The notes beneath the pieces were generated by a model. It was not told the origin of the DNA. It did not search any database and was given only the letters and a program-made list of their open reading frames with translations. Below, one piece after another: positions 8,472-16,802 of a stretch of 64,000 nucleotides of DNA; the stretch's first letter is position 1, and every line of letters begins with the position of its first letter. Both the position numbers and the translations under genes were made by a program. This DNA is from CAVTWS01 sp963738445 (GTDB lineage Bacteria; Actinomycetota; Acidimicrobiia; Acidimicrobiales; SHLQ01): the NCBI GenBank assembly GCA_963738445.1, contig CAVTWS010000023.1, positions 124,001 to 188,000 of the forward strand. The letters are read 5' to 3'.

Positions 8472-10025
8472 TCAGAGCTTGGCGTTTCGAGCCCATTTGA
8501 ACCAGTGGGCAACCGAGCCGCGGCGGGTGAGGCGGCGTCCGAACCCCTGGGCGGCGAGGTCGTCGGCGATCTTCAGGGCGGCGTACTGAAGGCCCAGGAA
8601 CGAATCGACCGGGGCGTAGTAGCCGCCCAGGGTGATCGAACCCGAGGCGTACATGCGCCCACCGTCGTTCCGGGTGCCGCGGATCTCGAAGTAGGGCTCG
8701 ACATCGAGGCGCCCGTTGGGGTTCTTGCCCACCCCGCTGTGCTCCATCAGGTCTCGCAGGAGCCGATGGTCTTCGACCGTGCCTTCGAGACCGGTGGCAT
8801 CGATGATGTAGTCGGCAGGGATCTCGAGGACCGACCCTTCCTTGGATCGGATGCGGGTGATGATCTTTCCGCCCTCGCCGGGCACCACGGCGTCGACCTC
8901 GCCGATGTGGGTGCGATAGAAGCCCTGCTCACGACCGCGTCGGAGTTGGTCCTGCCACTCCTTGCGCCACGGAGTGTTGGTGCCGCCGATCGAGCGGATC
9001 AGGTTGATGCGGGGCTCGCCCTCGAGGCTCTCGATCTCCTCCTTGACGGTGCCACCCCAGGCGGCGCGGGCGAAGTTGAAACCCTGGTAGGCGAAGCCGT
9101 TCTCGCCCTTGCGGCGGAAACGGGGTGGCCCGACCGGGCCGGCCACGTAGTTGCGGAACAGGTGGAAGATCGTGGTCTGGGCGCCGTTACGTTCGCGGTC
9201 CTCGATCAACCGGGCCAGGATGCGCGACCCGACGATGCCGCTGCCACGCACCACCACGATGCCCGGGTGGCGTCTGAGCTCTTCGTAGACGTGTTCGTGC
9301 GGTTCGTAGGCGTTGACGACCCGCTGATAATCGTTGTAGGTGGTGCGGTAGTCCTGCAGATCCTTCAGGAACCGCAGGCCCGGATATCCGACCCCGACAT
9401 GCACGAATCGGGCCCGGTAGGCGATGCGTCGGGTGGAGTGACTGCCTTCGGGTGGGGTGTGCAACACGAAGTACCCGCCGCCAGATCGCTTTCGAACGAC
9501 CCGCACCGTGCCCGGGGTGACCATGTCGGCCCACCCGATGCGTTCACGCTCCCGGTCGATCGAGCGGAACACCTGGCCGGCTTGAGGAGTCCAGTAGTCG
9601 GCGACGATGGGTTCGCTGAAGACGCTCCACAGCGGTTTGGCGAAGCCCTCGGGGCGGTGGCCGAAGGCCTCGCGCACCGCGTAGCCGGGCCACCCCCAGA
9701 TGCTGTCCATCACCGAGGAAGAGTCCGAACGAATGCGGGTGTCGTCGCCGATCTGGGAGTTGTTGCAGAGGTACTTGTAGGTCGTGTACGGCAGCGGATT
9801 GGGTCCGAGCGCCGTGATCTGCGAGGTCGGGATGCCGGCCATCCGCAAAAGGGTCACCAGTGCGAACGCGCCCATGCCGGCGCCCACGGTGACGAAGGGG
9901 ACATCGACGATCGGAATCCCCTGGTTGGCGACGTCCTGATCGGTCCAGACGCTGCGGGAGAGCAACGCGTCGGAGATGTCGCCCGCTACCGATGCGTTCG
10001 CCGGCGGTGCCCCTGGTGTCGACAC
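8472..10025 (-). CDS. FAD-dependent oxidoreductase, substrate unknown
   Basis: A 517-residue Rossmann-type flavoprotein. The dinucleotide-binding loop is near the N-terminus (FVTVGAGMGAFALVTLLR). A second NAD(P)-type loop is in the middle (VVVRGSGIVGSRILARL), and ADYIIDATGLEG and MYASGSITLGGYYAPVDSFLGLQYAALKIADDL close the FAD fold, as in monooxygenase-like FAD/NAD(P)-binding proteins. The GTG start is set by a strong GGGGAGGAAGG four bases upstream; the frame stays open another 140 codons upstream but that part looks like antisense. It is the first gene of the operon with the membrane protein, mini-ORF, FHA and antiporters. It is divergent from the second kinase gene, with 163 bases between the starts. 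The family is clear; the reaction is not. Confidence 0.82.
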   Translation of the reverse strand: MSTPGAPPANASVAGDISDALLSRSVWTDQDVANQGIPIVDVPFVTVGAGMGAFALVTLLRMAGIPTSQITALGPNPLPYTTYKYLCNNSQIGDDTRIRSDSSSVMDSIWGWPGYAVREAFGHRPEGFAKPLWSVFSEPIVADYWTPQAGQVFRSIDRERERIGWADMVTPGTVRVVRKRSGGGYFVLHTPPEGSHSTRRIAYRARFVHVGVGYPGLRFLKDLQDYRTTYNDYQRVVNAYEPHEHVYEELRRHPGIVVVRGSGIVGSRILARLIEDRERNGAQTTIFHLFRNYVAGPVGPPRFRRKGENGFAYQGFNFARAAWGGTVKEEIESLEGEPRINLIRSIGGTNTPWRKEWQDQLRRGREQGFYRTHIGEVDAVVPGEGGKIITRIRSKEGSVLEIPADYIIDATGLEGTVEDHRLLRDLMEHSGVGKNPNGRLDVEPYFEIRGTRNDGGRMYASGSITLGGYYAPVDSFLGLQYAALKIADDLAAQGFGRRLTRRGSVAHWFKWARNAKL

Positions 10026-10175
10026 GCCCTTCCTCCCCTGCCCGATGCCGCGGGATGGCGCGGCAAGTCGGCGCCAAGCTACATGGAGGAGCGGCCACCA
10101 AACCAGTGACGACCCCTGCGACGAGTCGAACGACCCATCCGGCACCAGAGACCCCGCACCTCGTGGCGAGCGCGG

Positions 10176-10181
10176 TACCAT
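10176..10181 (+). promoter_or_regulatory. Probable -10 box of a leaderless kinase transcript
   Basis: TACCAT lies seven bases before the ATG of the kinase gene, and no ribosome-binding site is visible. This matches the TANNNT-then-start layout seen before several other genes of the window. Confidence 0.45.
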
Positions 10182-10188
10182 CGCCGCC

Positions 10189-12003
10189 ATGACCGCGGAA
10201 GGGGACGACACGCCGGGAATCGAGCTCGGCATTCCGGGTATCGCCGGCGTCAGCGAGCTCGGCCGCGGCGGGTTCGGGGTCGTGTACGAAGCGCGGCAAC
10301 CGGCCCTGCACCGCACCGTGGCGGTGAAGATCGTCTCCACGGGGGCCCTCGACGACCGGGCCAAGGAGCGCTTCGAACGCGAGCTCCAGGCCATGGGCAC
10401 GCTGTCGGGGCATCCCAACATCGTCACCGTGTACGACCAGGGCTTCACCCAGGACGGGAAGCCCTACATCGTCATGGAGCTGATGGGGGGCGGGTCGGTC
10501 GCTGACCGGTTGATCGGCTCGGGGCCGCTGGCCTGGCGTGAGGCCACGACCATCGCCGTCAAGATCGCCGCCGCCCTCGAGACCGCGCACCGGGCCGGTG
10601 TGCTCCACCGCGACATCAAGCCCGAGAACGTGCTGATCTCGCCGTACGGCGAGGCCAAACTCGCCGACTTCGGGATTGCCCGGGTCCAGGGTGGCCCCGA
10701 AACCCGTACCGGTGTCGTCACCGCGTCCATGTCCCACGCGGCGCCCGAGGTGCTGAGCGGCGCCCGGCCCTCCGTCACCACCGACGTCTACGCGCTGGGC
10801 TCGATGCTGTACACGATGCTGGCCGGCAGCCCGCCTTTCTTTCTCGACACCGATGAGTCGCTCGTTCCGCTGATCACCCGAATCGCGGTGGATCCCGTGC
10901 CCGATCTCCGGCCGCGGGGCATCCCCGATGCGGTCTGCCGGGTGATCGAGAAATCGATGGCCAAGGAAGCGTCGGACCGCCAGCAAGCGGCCGTCGAGTT
11001 CGGTCGGGAGCTCCAACGTGCTCAGTCGGCGGGGGGTCTGACCCCGACCGACATGACCGTGACCGGCGAGACCGCAGGCCTCGTCGCCGGCGACAATGGC
11101 GTCGACGCGGTCGCCGGCGGGTCCGAGGTCACTGGGGCGTCACCCGCGCCACCGCGACCGCCGGCGGGTCCGTACCCCTCGCAGACGACCCCCAGCGGCT
11201 ACGCCCCTCCCACCCCTGGTGGGTACGTCGGCCAGTCCACCCCGAGCGGGCAAGTACCGCCCCGGTCCATCACCCCCGTCGGAGCGACCGGCAGCGGATA
11301 TCTCCCACCCGCACCCACCGGGCCGGTCACGAGTTCGGTGCCCGTGCCCCCGGCGGGTGGGCGCAAAGGGCCGGTGATGGCGATCGCGGGGCTGATCGTG
11401 GCTGCGCTCATCGGCGGCGGCTTGTTCCTGGCGTTCGGCGGCGGCGACGATTCCGTCTCGTCGGGCGACTCCGGTTCGGACGAATCCACCGACGAGCAGT
11501 CCGACACCACGGACGAGCAGTCCGACACCACCGACGAACCTGAAACGACCACCACGGCCGAGCCGGAGACCACCACGACATCGGAGCCGGAGTCGACCAC
11601 GACGCAGGCCGTCGTGGTCGCTGGTGGCAACGTCGAAGCCACCGTGTCGTGGACCGGCGACTTCGACGTCGACATCCATGTCCGCGAACCGGACGGTTTC
11701 GAGACCTCGTTCGAGGAGCCCGTCTCGCCCTCCGGCGGCACCCTCGCCGACGACGATCAGCCACAGTGCGCGGTCGAGACGGGCACCCACATCGAGCGCA
11801 TCGCCTGGCCCGCCGACGGTGCCCCGCCCGGCGAGTACCAGGTGTACATCGTGTACTTCGCGTCGTGTATCGAGGACGACCTGGCGCCGCAGACCATGCA
11901 GCTCAACGTCAACGTGGATGGCGTATCGGTCCGCGACCAGACGATCACGCTGACGCCCGGAGGTCGATCGGACTCCTACCCGTTCACCGTCGCCGCCGGC
12001 TGA
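10189..12003 (+). CDS. Membrane-anchored Ser/Thr protein kinase (Pkn family)
   Basis: A 604-residue receptor-type kinase. The kinase domain (about 15-275) is canonical: LGRGGFGVVYEA, VAVKIV, HRDIKPEN at residues 140-147, DFG near 160, and an APE-type motif (AAPEVLSG). A Pro/Gly/Thr-rich juxtamembrane stretch follows, then one transmembrane helix (PVMAIAGLIVAALIGGGLFLAF, about 395-416). The extracellular part begins with acidic Asp/Glu/Thr repeats (DEQSDTTDEQSDTTDEPETTTT) and ends in a beta-rich domain (VEATVSWTGDFDVDIHVREP), which resembles a small ligand or cell-wall-binding module. The ATG is chosen over the longer frame because the kinase domain begins right after it and a -10-like box precedes it. 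It is divergent from the FHA operon, so that FHA protein is a likely reader of its autophosphorylation. Confidence 0.92.
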   Translation: MTAEGDDTPGIELGIPGIAGVSELGRGGFGVVYEARQPALHRTVAVKIVSTGALDDRAKERFERELQAMGTLSGHPNIVTVYDQGFTQDGKPYIVMELMGGGSVADRLIGSGPLAWREATTIAVKIAAALETAHRAGVLHRDIKPENVLISPYGEAKLADFGIARVQGGPETRTGVVTASMSHAAPEVLSGARPSVTTDVYALGSMLYTMLAGSPPFFLDTDESLVPLITRIAVDPVPDLRPRGIPDAVCRVIEKSMAKEASDRQQAAVEFGRELQRAQSAGGLTPTDMTVTGETAGLVAGDNGVDAVAGGSEVTGASPAPPRPPAGPYPSQTTPSGYAPPTPGGYVGQSTPSGQVPPRSITPVGATGSGYLPPAPTGPVTSSVPVPPAGGRKGPVMAIAGLIVAALIGGGLFLAFGGGDDSVSSGDSGSDESTDEQSDTTDEQSDTTDEPETTTTAEPETTTTSEPESTTTQAVVVAGGNVEATVSWTGDFDVDIHVREPDGFETSFEEPVSPSGGTLADDDQPQCAVETGTHIERIAWPADGAPPGEYQVYIVYFASCIEDDLAPQTMQLNVNVDGVSVRDQTITLTPGGRSDSYPFTVAAG

Positions 12004-12009
12004 TCCGAC

Positions 12010-12059
12010 TCAGGCCGCGGTGCCTCTGGGCGGCTCAGGCCGCGGTGCCTCTGGGCGGG
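12010..12059. repeat. 25-bp tandem duplication covering the LysR stop codon
   Basis: Two copies of a 25-base unit (12010-12034 and 12035-12059) differ only in the last base. Each begins with TCA, the complement of the LysR TGA stop. The last six codons and the stop of the LysR gene therefore exist twice in a row. Confidence 0.85.
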
Positions 12060-12988
12060 GTTAGCACGTCCCGGCAGTAGGCGCTCGCGAGGTCGACGAC
12101 GGTCCGGGCCGCGGGGGTGAGGCTGTGGGTGGTCGACCAGGCGAGCGAGATGGTGCGCTTGGGCAGGGGCGGATCGAGCTCGCGGACGAGGATGTTCGGA
12201 TCGTCGACGTCGACGGCGAGTCGCGGCATCACGGCATGGCCCATCCCGACGCGGACCATGGCCGCCACGGCGGTGTTGTCGCCGGAGCGGAACACGATCT
12301 GTGGAGCGATCCCAGCCTCGGTCAGGTTGCCTTCGATCATCAACTGGCACTGGTTCTGGTGCTGGCCGACGAGGGGGATCCCGCTGAGTGACTCGGTCGG
12401 CACCGGGCCGTGCGGTGGGGCGATGGTCGAGTCGAGGGGGCACAACACGACGAAGGGGTCGTGGTACAGCGGCTGCAACTCGTACCCGTCGAGATCGATC
12501 GGCTCGACGACGAAAGCCAGGTCGAGGTCGCCGTCACGTAGCCACTCGAGGGTCTCCTCCTGATCGTCGCACTCCCGCGGCGCGACCGTGACTCCGGGAT
12601 GAACCTCCTGGAGGGTGGTGACCAGCCCGGGCAGGATGCGCACCGACACCGACTGGAACGTACCGATCCGTACCCGACCGCTGGTGCCCGAGACGAACCG
12701 TTCCAGCTCGGACTCGGCGGTCACGATGCGCTCGAGGACGGCGACCGCGTGGGGGACGAGCAACTCGCCCGCCGGGGTCAGGCTGACCGGCCGGGGCCCA
12801 CCGGGCCGTTCGAACAGGGGCTGGCCCACGATGCGTTCGAGGGCGGAGATCTGCTGGCTGATGGCGGACTGGGTGAAGCCGAGCCGGCGGGCGGCCCGGC
12901 CGAACGTGCCTTCTTCGGCGACGGCGCGGAGCGCGGCCAGGTGACGGACCTCGACATCCCGGAGGCTGGGGGTGGAGAGCATCGGCAT
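12035..12988 (-). CDS. LysR-family transcriptional regulator
   Basis: A 317-residue LysR regulator. The N-terminal winged helix-turn-helix is typical (LAALRAVAEEGTFGRAARRL, TQSAISQQISALE, LFERPGGPRPVSLTPAG). The C-terminal effector domain follows (RVRIGTFQSVSVRILPGLV through GMGHAVMPRLAV). The ATG at 12988 is preferred over an upstream one (13021) because AGGAG lies six bases before it. It is divergent from a short gene at 13117. The AT-rich gap between them holds an inverted repeat that is a likely binding site, so the 13117 gene is the likely target. Confidence 0.9.
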   Translation of the reverse strand: MPMLSTPSLRDVEVRHLAALRAVAEEGTFGRAARRLGFTQSAISQQISALERIVGQPLFERPGGPRPVSLTPAGELLVPHAVAVLERIVTAESELERFVSGTSGRVRIGTFQSVSVRILPGLVTTLQEVHPGVTVAPRECDDQEETLEWLRDGDLDLAFVVEPIDLDGYELQPLYHDPFVVLCPLDSTIAPPHGPVPTESLSGIPLVGQHQNQCQLMIEGNLTEAGIAPQIVFRSGDNTAVAAMVRVGMGHAVMPRLAVDVDDPNILVRELDPPLPKRTISLAWSTTHSLTPAARTVVDLASAYCRDVLTPPRGTAA

Positions 12989-13071
12989 GGGGAACTCCTG
13001 ACCTCGACCCGGCGGCGTCACTGGGTGGGGACGATCGGCGATGCATTAGCAGTGCTGATCAACCTGATGAA

Positions 13072-13110
13072 TGATAATCGCTTTTCGTAATCAATGCCCC
13101 GTCGTACGGT
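13072..13110 (+). promoter_or_regulatory. LysR-type operator and leaderless promoter for the 13117 gene
   Basis: The 95-base intergenic region is far more AT-rich than its surroundings. It contains TGATAATCG (13072-13080) facing CGTAATCA (13086-13093), an interrupted TGAT/ATCA dyad of the kind LysR proteins bind. The -10-like TACGGT (13105-13110) lies six bases before the ATG at 13117. The role is inferred from position. Confidence 0.45.
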
Positions 13111-13116
13111 GACGTC

Positions 13117-13644
13117 ATGAACACGCACCTCCTCCACCGCACGCCCCGGCCGGTCGCGCCGCTGGCCGCTCAACCGGTCGCTCTCGATCTGGGCCGGTTG
13201 GGTGAGGCGATCGCCGCCGACGGCCTCGACGCCTGGACCGGCCAGCTCCGGATCATGGCCACCTCGGCCCGATCGCTCGGTCTGGGCTCGGCCGCGCTCG
13301 ACATCCTCACCGACGATCAGGCCCCCGAGGTGGCTCGATACCGGGCCTTCCTCCTGGTCGCCTCCCGCATGATGAACCTGACCCCGACTCGGCCGGTCGA
13401 CGTGCGAGCTTCAGCTCTCGGGCCGCGAGGCGGGACCCTCGACCGGCAGGTCGAGGGCGACGCTGAAGGCGTCGACCCAAGCCTGGTAGCCGAGCTCGTT
13501 GGGGTGGAAGCCGTCAGCTGCGGCGCGGCCTCGCCACGTCGGCAGGTGATCCGGCACCTCGGCCACGCGCAGTCCTCGCTCGGCGGCCAGGCGGCGAACG
13601 TGGCCGTTGAGTCGGCGGGCCATGAGGCTGCCCCCGTCCGGTAG
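13117..13644 (+). CDS. Hypothetical protein divergent from LysR; C-terminal half doubtful
   Basis: A frame of 175 codons. The first 98 residues look like a genuine protein (LGRLGEAIAADGLDAWTGQL, SAALDILTDDQAPEVARYRAFLLVASRM) with Ala/Leu-rich helices and no membrane segment. The remainder overlaps the 3' half of the SGNH hydrolase gene on the other strand by 234 bases and reads like antisense. Either the frame really overlaps tail to tail, or a stop was lost to an indel near 13400. The start is supported by a -10-like box six bases upstream. I do not recognise the family; control by the neighbouring LysR protein is likely. Confidence 0.5.
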   Translation: MNTHLLHRTPRPVAPLAAQPVALDLGRLGEAIAADGLDAWTGQLRIMATSARSLGLGSAALDILTDDQAPEVARYRAFLLVASRMMNLTPTRPVDVRASALGPRGGTLDRQVEGDAEGVDPSLVAELVGVEAVSCGAASPRRQVIRHLGHAQSSLGGQAANVAVESAGHEAAPVR

Positions 13645-14040
13645 CGCGGCGATGATCGAGGTGATCGGCAGGGCGGCGATCATGTGACCGAGATCGTCGA
13701 CGGTGCGGTCGAGGCGGGCGCTACGAAGCAGGTCGTTGCTTCCGGCGGTCACGCTCACCAGCGCCGGCGGATGCGGGAGTCGTTCGAGCATCGGGAGTTG
13801 GTGTTCGATGACGTCGCGAATGCGCGCACCTGAACGGGCGAGGTTGACGACTCCGTGGGTTCGGCCGGCGTCGGTGAGGCGATCGGCCACGCGGCCGACG
13901 AAGGATCGGTCGATCGACGACGAGCCGACTCCCTGGGTCAATGAGTCGCCCAGGGCCAGCCACAGCGGGTTTGGGGAGTCGACGGCCTCCAGGGCCCGCT
14001 CGTGCCAGGCGGCGGCCAGCTCGTCGACGGTGCCGAGCAC
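13411..14040 (-). CDS. SGNH/GDSL-type hydrolase
   Basis: A 209-residue esterase/lipase-like protein with the SGNH blocks in order: block I LALGDSLTQG (catalytic Ser), the Gly region NLARSGARI, block III TAGSNDLL (oxyanion Asn) and block V DGFHPNELGYQAW (catalytic Asp and His). There is no signal peptide, so it is probably cytoplasmic. The first 25 residues before block I (DELAAAWHERALEAV) are helical. About 127 bases separate it from the membrane-protein gene downstream of the ECF sigma factor. The substrate is unknown. Confidence 0.85.
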   Translation of the reverse strand: MLGTVDELAAAWHERALEAVDSPNPLWLALGDSLTQGVGSSSIDRSFVGRVADRLTDAGRTHGVVNLARSGARIRDVIEHQLPMLERLPHPPALVSVTAGSNDLLRSARLDRTVDDLGHMIAALPITSIIAALPDGGSLMARRLNGHVRRLAAERGLRVAEVPDHLPTWRGRAAADGFHPNELGYQAWVDAFSVALDLPVEGPASRPES

Positions 14041-14167
14041 CGAGCGCGCCCCGGGTGGATCAGCCGGAGCACGCGTCCGCCGAGGCGAGGTCGATGAGGT
14101 TCAGGAGGCGGGAGGTGAGCCACGGCGCTGACGTTACCGGAGCGGGTCGGCGGCCGATCTCGACCGG

Positions 14168-16252
14168 TCAGCCGATCTCGAACACGGCCAGCCTCTGGAC
14201 GAGCGTGGCGCTGCCACCGGCGAAGACCTCGACGGCGGCGGGAGGCGTGTTGGCCGTGCCTCCCGTGCCGGTGCCGTCCGAGTCGTCCTCGGAGATCATG
14301 GCGCCGGCGGTCGGGACGGACCGGAGGAAGAGTCGATCGGATGACATGGCCAGGGAGTCGTACCCGAAGAACCCGGTGTCTGAACCGGTGTCGATCGACG
14401 ACCAACGGTTGCCGTCAGGGCTCCACAGCAGGACCGGCGACGGCATCGGGCTCACCTCCGAGGTCGACACCTGGAACAGTTCCGAGGGGAGCACGGCGAT
14501 CTCGGAACCGTCAGGATCGAGCACGACCATCGCGTCGCCGGTCGGTCGGATCAGGCCCTGGTCGATGATCTCCGACGCCGGAACCCGTTGCCAGATGACC
14601 ACGCCGTCGGCGGCGCGGATCACCGTGACGGTGTCGGCCGCCTCGTCGAAGGAGACGCGGTACCCGTTGTCCTCGAACGAGACGGGGGCCGATGCCGGGC
14701 TCGGGCCCACCTGGAGCACGACCGCCGCGCTTCCCTCACGCGAGGCGACGCCACCCGCGACGACATGCACCGCGGACTCGACCGGCAGACGCACGATGTC
14801 CCACGAACCGGCGAAGGGATCCCCGGCGGCCGCCAGGGTGTCCGAGGCCTGATCGACAACGACCAGGAGCCGGCCGTCGACTTCGCCCAGGGCCAGGATG
14901 GTGGCGTGGTCGATCGGCACCGCCCGCTCCTCCCAGGTCAGGCCGTCCCGTGACACGACGAGCGCGGTGCCCGAGCGGAGTGGAACCGCTGGGGCCGGGG
15001 ATGCCGCCGTTGCGGAGGTCGCCGATGGCAAGCGGCCGGTGACCACGAGACCGCCATCGAAGGAGACCGCGGCGGGAGCGGTGGAGGTGTCGACGGCGTC
15101 GATCGCCAGTTCGGTCTCGGACCGTCGGGCTCCCTGGTCGTCGTAGGCGACGACCGTTCGTCGGATGTCCGCCGACCGGGCGGTGGTGAGCGACGCCGCT
15201 ACCTCCGGTGTCACCCCGAGCTCGTCCCAGGTGAACGACCTGGCCTCGGGGATCTGGACCTCGGCGAAGGTCGACCCGCCGTCGGCGGCCGTCGCCACGC
15301 TCGATTCGTCGGCTCCTTCAGCGCTGGACGATGGGATGGGGGGCACGAGCAGGTCGGCGATCTCGGCCACCCCGATGCCCTGGTCATCCCATCGAATGGC
15401 GGTGAACCGTGCCAGATCGATTCCGGCGCGTTCCTGCAGCAGCCGGTTGGGGTCGAACCGGGCGATCTCGTCGACGACGGCGACGGTGTCCCCCGGTCCG
15501 GCGGCGAGGGCGCTGATCGTGCGGGAGGTGGTGAACCAGGGTTGAGCGGAGGTGGTCGCCTCGTGGGTGTCGGTCCACGACCAGGTCGCGAGGTCGTTCG
15601 TGGCCGCGATCACGCCGACATCGGCGGAGGGCTGACCATCGGGGGAGCTCCCGCTGAACGCGGTACCCGACACGACGACGGTGCCGTCGGGCGACACGGC
15701 CACCCGATCGAGGCTCGTGAGCTCCGCCACCGGTGGCTCGAGCGAGCCGGCCAGCTCCCAGGACGAGCCGTCGATCGAACGGTAGACGTCGAGCCGATCC
15801 ACCGGAAGGGAGGCGGCGATCGAAGCCTCGGCCAAGCTGGCAGTCGCCGATGCTTCCGGTCCGAGATCCACCGCGACATCGGATCCCACGGCGCGGATGA
15901 GGAGCAGACCGTCGCCGTCGTTGGCCATCAGGTCGAACGAGACCCCGGTGTCGGTCTCCGAGGTCGGCAGGTCGACATCGTCGACCCGGTTCAACGGCTC
16001 GGCCGAATCGGCCAACGGGTAGTCGAGCGCTCCGGCGGCGATGACGTCGGGTCGATCCTCGGTCTCCAGCAGGCGAATCGCCCCGACCGTGGTGGCCCCC
16101 AGCAGCACGACAGCTGTCACGCCCGAGGCCACGCCCCGGCGGCGGCGGCGACGACGACCTCGAGCCTCGACCCGTTCGATCGCCACCGGCGACCCCGGGA
16201 TCTGCTGCGCCCGGGTGCGGAGATTGGCCCGCAGGCGATCATCGAGATCCAT
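14168..16252 (-). CDS. Large membrane protein coupled to an ECF sigma factor, possible anti-sigma/sensor
   Basis: A 694-residue protein with a short cytoplasmic N-terminus (MDLDDRLRANLRTRAQQIPG), an Arg-rich stop-transfer run and one transmembrane helix (about 43-60, VASGVTAVVLLGATTVGAI). The rest is extracellular. It is built of repeating strands (SWELAGSLEPP, DRVAVSPDGTVVVSG, GLTWEERAVPIDH), each with a W and SPDG/SRDG-like turns, which looks like a beta-propeller. The ATG overlaps the end of the sigma gene by 14 bases, so the two are coupled. The short N-terminus lacks a visible zinc-binding anti-sigma motif (HxxxCxxC). A direct repeat (CCGATCTCGA at 14154 and 14172) flanks the stop. The anti-sigma role is inferred from position and topology. 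Confidence 0.7.
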   Translation of the reverse strand: MDLDDRLRANLRTRAQQIPGSPVAIERVEARGRRRRRRRGVASGVTAVVLLGATTVGAIRLLETEDRPDVIAAGALDYPLADSAEPLNRVDDVDLPTSETDTGVSFDLMANDGDGLLLIRAVGSDVAVDLGPEASATASLAEASIAASLPVDRLDVYRSIDGSSWELAGSLEPPVAELTSLDRVAVSPDGTVVVSGTAFSGSSPDGQPSADVGVIAATNDLATWSWTDTHEATTSAQPWFTTSRTISALAAGPGDTVAVVDEIARFDPNRLLQERAGIDLARFTAIRWDDQGIGVAEIADLLVPPIPSSSAEGADESSVATAADGGSTFAEVQIPEARSFTWDELGVTPEVAASLTTARSADIRRTVVAYDDQGARRSETELAIDAVDTSTAPAAVSFDGGLVVTGRLPSATSATAASPAPAVPLRSGTALVVSRDGLTWEERAVPIDHATILALGEVDGRLLVVVDQASDTLAAAGDPFAGSWDIVRLPVESAVHVVAGGVASREGSAAVVLQVGPSPASAPVSFEDNGYRVSFDEAADTVTVIRAADGVVIWQRVPASEIIDQGLIRPTGDAMVVLDPDGSEIAVLPSELFQVSTSEVSPMPSPVLLWSPDGNRWSSIDTGSDTGFFGYDSLAMSSDRLFLRSVPTAGAMISEDDSDGTGTGGTANTPPAAVEVFAGGSATLVQRLAVFEIG

Positions 16253-16802
16253 CGCCGCTCTCCAGTTCCGTCGCCAGGTGGGACAGGGCCCGACTGAGTC
16301 GGCTCTTGACGGTCCCCGGGGCGATGGCGAGCGCGGCGGCGGTCTGCTGCTCGGACCAGTCGAGGAGGTACCGCAGGACGACCACCGCCCGTTGGGCCAC
16401 CGGCAACGTCGAGAGGGCGCGCTCGAGCGCCGGATCGACCATCGGTGTCTCCGCCGCCACCGGTTCGATCGGGAGCGACGGCACCTCGCGGCGAATCTTG
16501 CGCAGCCGGGACGTGGCCCAGTTGAGCCCGACCCGGTACACCCAGCCGGCGGGGTTGTCGTAGGTCGACACTCGGTTCCAGCGCTCGAACGCCCGAGCCA
16601 TGGCTTCGGCGGCGGCATCCCGAGCGAGGTCGGTGTCACCGAGGGTCAGGCCCAGGGCCCGGTGGACCGCATCGTGGTGGCGCGCGAAGAAGGTCCCGAA
16701 GTCGGGCGAACTCGACATCGTCGTCGCCCGCCCGAGGGTCTGCAGATCGATGGCCACCACCTCCATGTCCTGCAGACGCCCAGACGTGCCGATCGGTTCC
16801 AT
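16239..16802 (-). CDS. ECF-type RNA polymerase sigma factor (SigE-like)
   Basis: A 187-residue group 4 sigma factor. Region 2 is clear (FFARHHDAVHRALGLTLGD, AAAEAMARAFERW, NPAGWVYRVGLNWATSRLRK). Region 4 contains the helix-turn-helix (LPVAQRAVVVLRYLLDWSEQQTAAAL, GTVKSRLSRALSHL). The start is uncertain: ATGs at 16802, 16766 and 16718 are all in frame, none with a good ribosome-binding site, and homologous sequence begins only after the last one (SSSPDFGTFF). It directs polymerase to an unknown regulon and is probably held by the coupled downstream membrane protein. Confidence 0.88.
   Translation of the reverse strand: MEPIGTSGRLQDMEVVAIDLQTLGRATTMSSSPDFGTFFARHHDAVHRALGLTLGDTDLARDAAAEAMARAFERWNRVSTYDNPAGWVYRVGLNWATSRLRKIRREVPSLPIEPVAAETPMVDPALERALSTLPVAQRAVVVLRYLLDWSEQQTAAALAIAPGTVKSRLSRALSHLATELESGDGSR

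Noticed and set aside
9544..11016. 490-codon minus frame between the FAD enzyme and kinase genes
   Set aside because: It overlaps the kinase catalytic domain on the other strand and extends into the FAD gene out of frame.
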